From contig NZ_JAOSZE010000004.1 of NCBI RefSeq assembly GCF_025630775.1, forward strand, positions 234,779-298,778: DNA of 64,000 nucleotides. Reading direction: 5' to 3'. Source of the DNA: Actinoplanes sp. KI2. GTDB lineage: Bacteria; Actinomycetota; Actinomycetes; Mycobacteriales; Micromonosporaceae. The position numbers were made by a program, and so were the translations under genes. Of the stretch, positions 54,529 through 61,590 are shown piece after piece (within the stretch, counting starts at the first letter, position 1; each line of letters begins with the position of its first letter). The notes below the pieces were generated by a model that made no database searches, was not told the DNA's origin, and was given only the letters and a program-made list of their open reading frames with translations.

Positions 54529-54558
54529 AGTATGCCCCCGTCCCGAACCCGTTTGCAA
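54529..54558 (-). promoter_or_regulatory. Promoter of the leader peptide and chorismate mutase
   Basis: TTGCAA (54553-54558), 18-base spacer, CATACT (54529-54534), then six bases to the leader GTG, so the leader mRNA is probably leaderless. Confidence 0.6.
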
Positions 54559-55279
54559 GGAAACCGCCCGATGCGTGGGACGCCATCGACCACCTCGACG
54601 GCGTGTAACCCCAGCACCGCCCCGCACTGTGTCGCCCATTCGGTGCCTACTCATGCCCACTGGTCCCCACCCCGGTCACTGGGTGGGGTGAGTCTGGCAC
54701 CCGGGTCCGACACTTTCGGGGCGGTGTCCACAGCGGGGCGGTCCGTGCGGCATGTGGCCGGGGTTCATGGGCGCACTCGCTCGGCGAGGCTCTCGCCCGA
54801 CCGGCCCGCGGCGGGCTGGGTATGCCGCGCCGGCTGGGTGGGCCGTGCGGGTTGGGCCGGGCCGCGGCTGGCTGAGTGGCCCGCAATGGCTGAGTGGGTC
54901 ATGCGGGCTGGGCCGGGCCGCCATGGCCGGGTGGGCCATGTGGGTCGGGTCGGGCCGCGGCTGGGGTGGGGCCGCCATGGCTGGGGTGGGCCATGCGGGT
55001 TGGGGCAGGGCATGGCGGGCGGGGCGGCGCGGACCCGGCTGGGCAGGAACGCCGGGACCCGGCCGGCAGGCGCGTCGGGCACCCGGTCGGCAGGCGCGTC
55101 GGGGATCCGGCCGAGAAGGCGCGTCGGCTGGGCGGGCCAGGGCGTCGGCTGGGCGGGCCGGGGCGTTGGCTGGGCGGGCAGGCCGGGGCGTTGGCTGGGC
55201 GGGCCGGGGCGTTGGCTGGGCGGGCGGGCCCGGGGCGTTGGCTGGGCGGGCCGGGGCGTTGGCTGGGCGGGCCGGGCGG
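54559..55279. other. 721-base non-coding stretch with degenerate GC-rich repeats
   Basis: No gene supported on either strand. It holds degenerate TGGGCCATG-like and GGCAGGCGCGTCGGG-like repeats (about 54820-55115) and the 21-bp array at 55120-55277. Confidence 0.6.
55120..55277. repeat. 21-bp minisatellite GGGGCGTTGGCTGGGCGGGCC
   Basis: About seven copies, some stretched to 25 bp, ending at the stop codon of the FtsX-like permease gene. Confidence 0.85.
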
Positions 55280-56599
55280 TCAGTCTGCGCGGACCGCCGC
55301 CGTGGCTGGTCCTCGCGTCGTGCGCCGGGTTGCGCCCAGCATGGCTGCCGCGGTCAGGGCCGTCGCCACCGCCAGGATCGTCACGTAGGCGGCCGGGCCG
55401 GAGTCGGGCCAGAGGTGGCCGGCGCGGGCCGAGCCGAACGGCAGGATGGTGAACATCGCGGCCGCGGTGCCGCCCAGCGTGCCGGTCACGGTGACCAGCA
55501 GGCCCTCCAGCGCGACCATGCCCAGCAACTGCCCGCGGGTGGCGCCGGCCAGCCGCTGCTGGGCGAACTCGCGCCGGCGGCGGGCGGTCGCCGCGATCAG
55601 GGTGTTGACCAGCATGATCGCCACGAACAGGGTGATCATGCCGACTATCACGTAGTTGAGGGTTTTGATGTCTCGGGCGTAGTCGGGTTCGATCTGGCCG
55701 GCCGCGGCCTTGTTCTCCACCGCCTGCATGTAGACCGTGCCGGTGGCGACGCCGGTGAAGATGAGCACCGGCATGACGGCCGAGGCCAGCTGGCGGGCCC
55801 GGGTGTGCACGGTGAGCACCGCCAGTTCGCCGGTCGCGCCGACCGCCCGGATCGGGCCACCCAGTACCGCGGTGACCAGGCGTAGCAGCTCGGGAGCCAG
55901 CAGCGCCAGGCCGATCGCGGCCCAGATGCCGGCCTGCCCGGCGGTCTGCATCGCGTCGATCCCCTTGCCGTCCATCACCGTGGCGGTCAGGATCGCGCAG
56001 TTCGCGCCGGTGACCAGGAACAGGGTGGCGAACAGGCGGCGGGCCAGCGGGCGCCGAACCACCGCGCCCGCGGGAGCGGTCGTACGCCGGGCGGTGACGA
56101 TGCCGGCGATGAGCGAGCCGAGCAGGGTGACGCCGAAGCCGACGCCGAGCGCGATCGGGCCGAAGGCGTAGCCGACCGACTCGGCGGCCTGGCCGGTGTT
56201 GTGCAGCAGCTGGAGCAGGACCCGGCCCAGGATCAGGCCGGCCGGGACGGCGATCGCCGAGGCGGCCAGGGCCACCGCACCCGCCTCGCCGACGATCATG
56301 CGGCGGAGCTGACGGCGGGTGGCGCCGACCCGGCGGAGCAGGGTGATCTGGTCGGCGCGCCGGCGGACGGCGAGGCTCAGCGTCGAGGTGACCGCGAAGG
56401 CGACGATGACCAGGCACCAGCCGCCGCCGACGCTCGCGGTGGTGCGCAGCGATCCGGCGCTGGCCGAGTCGGCGGACCGCGCGGTGTCCAGCAGGGACGC
56501 GAACGCCATCAGCAGCGTCGCGCCCAGGAACGCGGAGAGGAACGTCGCGACGAAGCCGCCGGGACGGTGACGCAGGTTGCGCAGGGCTACGGCGAACAC
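55280..56599 (-). CDS. FtsX-like ABC transporter permease (MacB type)
   Basis: GTG 56599 has CAGGAGG seven bases upstream; 439 residues. Two FtsX domains, about eight membrane helices (FLSAFLGATLLMAFASLL, VGMITLFVAIMLVNTLIAAT), each followed by a LRRVGATRRQLRRMIVGE or QRLAGATRGQLLGMVALEG coupling motif. No large extracellular domain, so it is unlike LolCDE proper. Works with the ATPase 40 bases upstream; the substrate could be a lipid, peptide or drug. Confidence 0.92.
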   Translation of the reverse strand: MFAVALRNLRHRPGGFVATFLSAFLGATLLMAFASLLDTARSADSASAGSLRTTASVGGGWCLVIVAFAVTSTLSLAVRRRADQITLLRRVGATRRQLRRMIVGEAGAVALAASAIAVPAGLILGRVLLQLLHNTGQAAESVGYAFGPIALGVGFGVTLLGSLIAGIVTARRTTAPAGAVVRRPLARRLFATLFLVTGANCAILTATVMDGKGIDAMQTAGQAGIWAAIGLALLAPELLRLVTAVLGGPIRAVGATGELAVLTVHTRARQLASAVMPVLIFTGVATGTVYMQAVENKAAAGQIEPDYARDIKTLNYVIVGMITLFVAIMLVNTLIAATARRRREFAQQRLAGATRGQLLGMVALEGLLVTVTGTLGGTAAAMFTILPFGSARAGHLWPDSGPAAYVTILAVATALTAAAMLGATRRTTRGPATAAVRAD

Positions 56600-56639
56600 G
56601 GAACGACCTCCTGGGTCGGGGCGGAGAAGCGGCACATGG

Positions 56640-57374
56640 TCACGCGGCGACGGCGGCGTCGCCGAGGTGGGCGAGGCGTTCGGCGACGGCGTCCACGGTG
56701 GGCCCGCGCAGCGAGCCGGCCAGCCGGCCGTCCGCCAGGAACAGGACCGAGTCCGTGTACGCCGCGGCCGCCGGGTCGTGGGTGACCATGACGACCGTGC
56801 CGCCGTGCTCGTGGACCACGGCGCGCAGCAGCCCGAGCACCTCGCGGGCGCTGCGCATGTCGAGTGCCCCGGTCGGCTCGTCGGCGAAGATGACGGCCGG
56901 CTCGGTGATCAGGGCACGGGCCACCGCGACCCGCTGGCGCTGGCCGCCGGAGAGCTTCTCGGGGCTGTCCGCCAGCCGGTCGCCGAGGCCGAGCTGGTCG
57001 AGGACGGCCCGTACCCGTCGGCGGTCGGCCCGCTTGCCGGCCAGCCGCAGCGGCAGCACCACGTTCTGCTCGACGGTCAGCGAGGGCAGCAGGTTGTAGT
57101 CCTGGAAGACGAAGCCGACCCGCAGCCGGCGGAACTTGGTCATCGCCGTGTCGCCGCTGGTGGTGAGCTCGGTGCCGGCGATGACCACCCGGCCCGAGGT
57201 GGGCCGGTCGAGGCCGGCGGCGCACTGCAGCAGCGTGCTCTTGCCCGAGCCGGAGGGGCCCATCACCGCCGTGAAGCTGCCGGCCGGGAAGGACGCGGTG
57301 ACCCCGGCGAGCGCGGTCACGGTGTCGTCGTACGTCTTGGTGAGTGCTTCCAGCTGGACCGCATCAGTCATCAT
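56640..57374 (-). CDS. ABC transporter ATP-binding protein, LolD/MacB type
   Basis: 244 residues. Walker A GPSGSGKST, Q-loop FVFQDYNLLP, signature LSGGQRQRVAVARAL, Walker B VIFADEPTGALD, H-loop VTHDP. ATG 57374 is preferred to the next ATG because TACGGT stands six bases before it, the leaderless layout; no Shine-Dalgarno sequence is present. Divergent from the hybrid regulator, whose operator lies between. Confidence 0.94.
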   Translation of the reverse strand: MMTDAVQLEALTKTYDDTVTALAGVTASFPAGSFTAVMGPSGSGKSTLLQCAAGLDRPTSGRVVIAGTELTTSGDTAMTKFRRLRVGFVFQDYNLLPSLTVEQNVVLPLRLAGKRADRRRVRAVLDQLGLGDRLADSPEKLSGGQRQRVAVARALITEPAVIFADEPTGALDMRSAREVLGLLRAVVHEHGGTVVMVTHDPAAAAYTDSVLFLADGRLAGSLRGPTVDAVAERLAHLGDAAVAA

Positions 57375-57390
57375 TCGTACACCGTATTGG

Positions 57391-57416
57391 TGCACTAGAT
57401 ACCGCGTCGGTAGTGC
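57391..57416. promoter_or_regulatory. Half-site pair in the ABC promoter
   Basis: GCACTA and TAGTGC face each other across 13 bases, with the same core as the palindrome at 57451. Confidence 0.5.
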
Positions 57417-57442
57417 TAACCCCCCAATTCGAGGTGGTGCTC

Positions 57443-57448
57443 TATAGT
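57443..57448 (+). promoter_or_regulatory. -10 box of the hybrid regulator gene
   Basis: TATAGT directly before the palindrome; no clear -35 box. Confidence 0.45.
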
Positions 57449-57450
57449 GG

Positions 57451-57466
57451 AGTGCACTAGTGCACT
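57451..57466. promoter_or_regulatory. Operator of the GntR-TetR regulator
   Basis: AGTGCACTAGTGCACT is a perfect 16-bp palindrome between the -10 box and the GTG of the regulator, so a bound repressor would block its own gene. Confidence 0.7.
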
Positions 57467-57476
57467 AGGGGGTCGT

Positions 57477-57482
57477 GTGAAC
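57477..57482 (+). other. Start of the hybrid regulator
   Basis: GTG 57477 follows AGGGGG at about five bases. It yields NAYRRIADEIAARI, the usual first GntR helix, so upstream in-frame codons are not used. Confidence 0.5.
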
Positions 57483-58394
57483 GCCTACCGGCGGATCGCC
57501 GACGAGATCGCCGCCCGGATCGCGTCGGGTGACCTCGCGCCCGGTGCCAGGGTCCCCTCGACCCGGCAGATCATGGCGGAGTACGGCGTGGCGATGGCGA
57601 CCGCGACCCGGGTGATCACGGCGCTGCGCGAGCGCGGCCTGGTGCAGACCCGGCGCGGGCACGGGACGGTGGTGGCGACCGGCGCCGTTGCGGGCGGCCC
57701 GGACCGGGAGCGGGTGGTGCGCACGGCCGTCGCGATCGCCGACGCCGAGGGGCTGACCGGGCTCTCCATCCGGCGACTGGCCGGCGAGCTGGGCATTCCC
57801 ACGATGTCGGTCTATCGCCACATTGCCGACAAGGAGGAGCTCGTCCTCCTGATGATGGACGAGGTGATGGGTGGCACCCCGCCGCCCGCGCTCTCGCCGG
57901 CGACCGACGGGTGGCGGGCCTGCCTGGAGGCGCTGGCCCGGCTGCAGTGGCAGTTGTACCGGCGGCACGCCTGGCTCGCGCAGGCGATCTCGTTCAGCCG
58001 GCCGTTGCCGGCGCCGAACGCGATGGCACACACCGAGTGGGCGATGGCCGCGCTGGACGCGGGCGGATTCGAGCCGGCGGTGCAGCTTTCGGCGGCGGCG
58101 ACGCTCGCCAACTACGTGCGCGGCACGGCGGTGAATCTGGAGGAGGAGCAGCAGGCGGTCCAGGAGACCGGGATGACCGACCAGGACTGGTTCGAGACGC
58201 AGCACGAGCGGGTTGCCGCGGCGCTGGCCGGCGGTCGGCTGCCGATGATGACGCGGGCGCTGGTCGGCGAGGGTGTCGAGTTCAGTCTGGACATCCTGCT
58301 GGAGTTCGGCCTGCAGCGATTGCTGGACGGCCTGGCGGTGCTGCGACCCGTACGGGGAAATGGTCCGCCGGGGAATGACCCCGGCGGACCGTAG
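57477..58394 (+). CDS. GntR-TetR hybrid transcription regulator
   Basis: 305 residues with two DNA-binding domains: a GntR winged helix (RIADEIAARIASGDLAPGAR, TRQIMAEYGVAMATATRVI) at residues ~1-72, and a TetR HTH (GLTGLSIRRLAGELGIPTMS, VYRHIADKEEL) near 95-140, followed by a TetR_C_1-like ligand domain. Such hybrids occur in actinobacteria and mostly repress adjacent efflux ABC genes in response to a drug. It faces the ABC pair, and a palindromic operator lies between. Confidence 0.9.
   Translation: MNAYRRIADEIAARIASGDLAPGARVPSTRQIMAEYGVAMATATRVITALRERGLVQTRRGHGTVVATGAVAGGPDRERVVRTAVAIADAEGLTGLSIRRLAGELGIPTMSVYRHIADKEELVLLMMDEVMGGTPPPALSPATDGWRACLEALARLQWQLYRRHAWLAQAISFSRPLPAPNAMAHTEWAMAALDAGGFEPAVQLSAAATLANYVRGTAVNLEEEQQAVQETGMTDQDWFETQHERVAAALAGGRLPMMTRALVGEGVEFSLDILLEFGLQRLLDGLAVLRPVRGNGPPGNDPGGP
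58362..58390. terminator. Terminator inside the end of the regulator gene
   Basis: A perfect 12-bp stem (GGTCCGCCGGGG and complement) with loop AATGA. It lies within the last codons of the regulator and serves both convergent genes. Confidence 0.75.
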
Positions 58395-58397
58395 GAA

Positions 58398-60230
58398 CTA
58401 CGCGATGGTGGTGATGCGGTTGGCCGGGCCGGGCGCGACCGGCGAGTTGCTGCCCAGGTAGGCGGTCAGCGCGTCGATGTCGAAGCCGGGCGCGGTGGTG
58501 CGGTTGGTGCCGCCGGTGAGCAGCCGGAAGCCGTCGCCGCCGTTGGCCAGGAAGTCGTTCGTGGTGACCCGGTAAGCGGCGGCAGGGTCGATCGGCGTGC
58601 CGTTGAGGGCGAGGTTGCTGATCTTCGAGCCGAGGGCGGCGGACCCGCTCCAGGTGTAGGTGAACCCGTTCGACACCTGCAGGATCTTCGTCGTGGTCTG
58701 GCCCTGGTAACCGGGGAACTGCTGCTCGAGAACGTCCTTGAGCTGCGCGCCGGTGAGGGTCTGGGTGACCACCAGGTTGTTGAACGGCTGGACGGTGAAC
58801 GCCTCGCCGTAGGTGACCTGGCCGGTCGCCTCGCCGCCGGCCGAGGCCTCGGCGTCGAAGTCGGAGCGGATGCCACCCGGGTTCATCAGCGCGATCTGGG
58901 CGCCGTCCGAGAGCGTACGGGCCAGCTGCGCGTCGGCGATCACGTCACCGAGCGGGGACTCGCCGGCCGCCGTGTTCGTCCGGGTGATGTCGCCGGTGAT
59001 GCTGCCGACGACCTTGTTGGCGATCGGCGCGACCGCGGTGCGGTACTTGTCGGCGATCTTCTTGGCCGCCGCGTCCACCGTGTCCGGGTTCTTCAGGTAC
59101 ACGCCGGCCGCGTCCTTCTTCCAGCCGCCGGCACCGTCCGCGACGCCGTTCTCGACGATCACGTTGTGGGCGCTGATCTCGGCGAACCGGCCGGTCCGCC
59201 GGTCCAGCGAGTAGTCGATGTCGGTGATCAGCTGGCCGTTGGTGCCGGCGCTGGTGACCACCGAGGTCCCCGCCGAGTTCGGCAGCGTGCAGGAGTAGAA
59301 GCGGTGCGTGTGGCCGGAGACGACCAGGCCGATCTCCGGGTTGAGGCCCTTGACGATGTCGACCACCGGGCCGGAGAAGTTGGTGCAGTCGGACACGCCC
59401 GGGGTCGGGGTCGCCGAGCCCTGCGCGCCGCCCTCGTGCAGCAGCAGCACCTGAGCCTTCACGCCGAACAGCTTGAGCACGTTGCTCCACTTGTTCGCGG
59501 TCTCGATCTCGTCGGTGAAGTGCACGTTCTTGATGCCGGCCGGGTTGACGATGCCGGCCGTGCCCTCGAGCGTCATGCCGATGAAGCCGACCGGGACGCC
59601 GCCGACCAGCTTGATCGAGACCGGCGGGAGGATCGAGCGGCCGGTCTTGTTGTCGATCGTGTTCGCGGCCAGGTACTGGAACTTGGCCCCGCGGAAGGGG
59701 TCGCCGTCCTGGCAGCCGTCGACCGGGTGGCAGCCGCCGCGCTGGAGGCGGATCAGCTCGTCCACGCCCTCGTCGAACTCGTGGTTGCCCACCGAGCTGA
59801 CCTCGAGGCCGATCTGGTTCATCAGCTCGATCGTCGGCTCGTCGTGGAACGCGGCGCTGACCAGCGGCGTCGCGCCGACCAGGTCACCGGCGCCGACCGT
59901 GATCGTCTGGCGGCCCTGCTGCTTCGCCTCGGCACGCAGCTTCTTGAGGTACGTCGCGAGGTATTCCACGCCGCCGGCCGGAGTGGACGTGCCGGAAGCG
60001 TTGACCACCGCGCCGCTGCCGCCCGGCGGGTCGATCGCGCCGTGGAAGTCGTTGTAGCTGAGGAACTGGCCCGGCACCGTGGCGCCGTGCTGGCCGCCGT
60101 AGAGGACGCTGACCGGCTGGAACTCGGCGGGTGGGGTGCTGGCCGGGGTTATGGTGGGCCGGGCCGCCGGCAGGGTGGTGAGGACGGCCAGGGCGAGGGC
60201 AGGCGCGGCGAGATGACGCAGTCTTGCCAT
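58398..60230 (-). CDS. Secreted 5'-nucleotidase / UshA-like metallophosphatase
   Basis: ATG 60230 has AGGAGA nine bases upstream; 610 residues. Signal peptide RLRHLAAPALALAVLTTLPAA. The metallophosphoesterase domain shows NDFHG, GAGDLVGATPL, VGNHEFDEG and SGHTH, the dinuclear metal ligands. The C-terminal 5'_nucleotid_C domain carries NPGGIRSDF, YGEAFTVQPFNN and NDFLANGGDGF. Extracellular nucleotide scavenging is the usual role. Confidence 0.95.
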   Translation of the reverse strand: MARLRHLAAPALALAVLTTLPAARPTITPASTPPAEFQPVSVLYGGQHGATVPGQFLSYNDFHGAIDPPGGSGAVVNASGTSTPAGGVEYLATYLKKLRAEAKQQGRQTITVGAGDLVGATPLVSAAFHDEPTIELMNQIGLEVSSVGNHEFDEGVDELIRLQRGGCHPVDGCQDGDPFRGAKFQYLAANTIDNKTGRSILPPVSIKLVGGVPVGFIGMTLEGTAGIVNPAGIKNVHFTDEIETANKWSNVLKLFGVKAQVLLLHEGGAQGSATPTPGVSDCTNFSGPVVDIVKGLNPEIGLVVSGHTHRFYSCTLPNSAGTSVVTSAGTNGQLITDIDYSLDRRTGRFAEISAHNVIVENGVADGAGGWKKDAAGVYLKNPDTVDAAAKKIADKYRTAVAPIANKVVGSITGDITRTNTAAGESPLGDVIADAQLARTLSDGAQIALMNPGGIRSDFDAEASAGGEATGQVTYGEAFTVQPFNNLVVTQTLTGAQLKDVLEQQFPGYQGQTTTKILQVSNGFTYTWSGSAALGSKISNLALNGTPIDPAAAYRVTTNDFLANGGDGFRLLTGGTNRTTAPGFDIDALTAYLGSNSPVAPGPANRITTIA

Positions 60231-60296
60231 GATGTGCGGTCTCCTGATCAAGTCGACAGGGGTCGAATCAGCTTGATCCATCAGGGCCGCGGGGCG

Positions 60297-61469
60297 CTAC
60301 GACTCGCGGGTGACAAATTGATGTCCGATCATGTTGACGCAGGTCTTGCCGACCGTGCCGAACGGCCGGCCGAAGGCGCTGCGGGACGCGTCGTCGAGCG
60401 AGGCGCCCAACCGCAGCCGCTGCCGGGCGAACTCCATCGCGCGCGGCTCGCCGAACTGCGTGACCAGGCAGTCCACCGCGAAGTGCCCGGCCGCGTAGAA
60501 GGCGGCGACCTCCTTGGCACTCGCGCCGTCGCGCAGCGGCGGTGGGTTCAGCCGGGTGGGCAAGAGCAAGGCCGATTTGCTGTACGTGTCGGCAGCGCGC
60601 CGGGGTTGCATGCCGATGTACTCGGCGACGCCCTCGACCAGCCACATGTCCTCGTGCCGGGTGGCCACGCCGCCGATCGTGGCGACGTGTGCGAGCTCGT
60701 GCTGGAGCACCTCGCGCAGGGCGGCCCGGGTGGGCAGCCGGCCCGGGTTGATCACGACGTCGGCGCCCGCCGGGCCGAGGGGCTGCATGTAGCCGACGGC
60801 CCACTCGGTGGCCTTGCCGCCGTACCAGGTGCGCCAGGTGCGGTCCGTGGCGAGATAGATGCGGTAGCGGGCCTGGCGGTTGTCGGCGTAGGCGGCGTAG
60901 CGGTCGTCGATCCGGGCCGCCTCGTCGGCGAGCTCGACCACCTCGGGGAGCTTGGCCTTCAGAGCCTTGGGGGCACCGACGGTCACCCGCCTGCCCTGGG
61001 CGAAGATCAGGTCGCCCTGCTGCCAGGGGGTCGGTTCGGGGCCGGGTGTCATCGCCAACGCCGTGATTTTGCCGCCGCTCGTCTGGACGCTCTGGCCGAT
61101 CTTCGGGGAGTTCGGCGGGCACTTCGGGCTGAAGCAGTAGGTCAGGACGGCCCGGCCGGCGTTGCCGGCGCGATAGTCCACTGTGGCGTGCAGGGCGCGG
61201 AGCGTACGGAAGAGGTTTTGGTAGCGCTGTCGCAGCGGCGGCGCCACCCGGGCCAGCCAGCCGGTCAGGTCGCCGCGGTTGAGGGCCGCCGCCTGCTTGG
61301 TCAGCAGTTGCTGGAGGGTGTCGGGCGGCTTGGGGCTCGGCCCGGCGACGCCGGCCGGGATGACCCGTGCGGGCTCGTCCGTCGAGGTGATCAGTGACCC
61401 GATCGTGATCGCGAGCACCGTGGCCACCACGAGGCCGCCGACATGCCGAGCCCTCGTGTAGCCCCGCAC
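60297..61469 (-). CDS. Secreted HEXXH (gluzincin-like) protein
   Basis: GTG 61469 has GGAGG four bases upstream; 390 residues. N-terminal signal or anchor helix GGLVVATVLAITIGSLITS, then an all-helical stalk (LQQLLTKQAAALNRGDLTGW), a middle alpha/beta part, and LQHELAHVATIGG followed by MWLVEGVAEYIG. The HEXXH with a downstream Glu matches the peptidase MA-like gluzincin fold. No protease specificity can be told. It is divergent from pcrA. Confidence 0.85.
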   Translation of the reverse strand: MRGYTRARHVGGLVVATVLAITIGSLITSTDEPARVIPAGVAGPSPKPPDTLQQLLTKQAAALNRGDLTGWLARVAPPLRQRYQNLFRTLRALHATVDYRAGNAGRAVLTYCFSPKCPPNSPKIGQSVQTSGGKITALAMTPGPEPTPWQQGDLIFAQGRRVTVGAPKALKAKLPEVVELADEAARIDDRYAAYADNRQARYRIYLATDRTWRTWYGGKATEWAVGYMQPLGPAGADVVINPGRLPTRAALREVLQHELAHVATIGGVATRHEDMWLVEGVAEYIGMQPRRAADTYSKSALLLPTRLNPPPLRDGASAKEVAAFYAAGHFAVDCLVTQFGEPRAMEFARQRLRLGASLDDASRSAFGRPFGTVGKTCVNMIGHQFVTRES

Positions 61470-61574
61470 CGCGCCTCCTCGGCCGGACCGCCGCTGGAGC
61501 TGATTGAAACAGACGGCTGTCTCTGTCGCACCCCCTCGGCACGGTGACCGCGAATTCTTGTCGGATGGTAGGCC

Positions 61575-61580
61575 TAGACT
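61575..61580 (+). promoter_or_regulatory. Candidate -10 box of pcrA
   Basis: TAGACT lies ten bases before the ATG, giving a 5' leader of only a few bases. Confidence 0.4.
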
Positions 61581-61590
61581 TGCCAGCGCG

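Noticed and set aside
53703..54608. Protein of 27-residue repeats (VDANAPGLGSSCAARAAAG-like) encoded by the 81-bp array
   Set aside because: The frame continues antisense through the whole chorismate mutase gene, has no ribosome-binding site and no wobble bias.
54532..55452. Gly/Arg/Trp-rich protein in the gap between chorismate mutase and the ABC permease
   Set aside because: It consists of translated degenerate repeats and overlaps the permease gene antisense; no homology or start signal.
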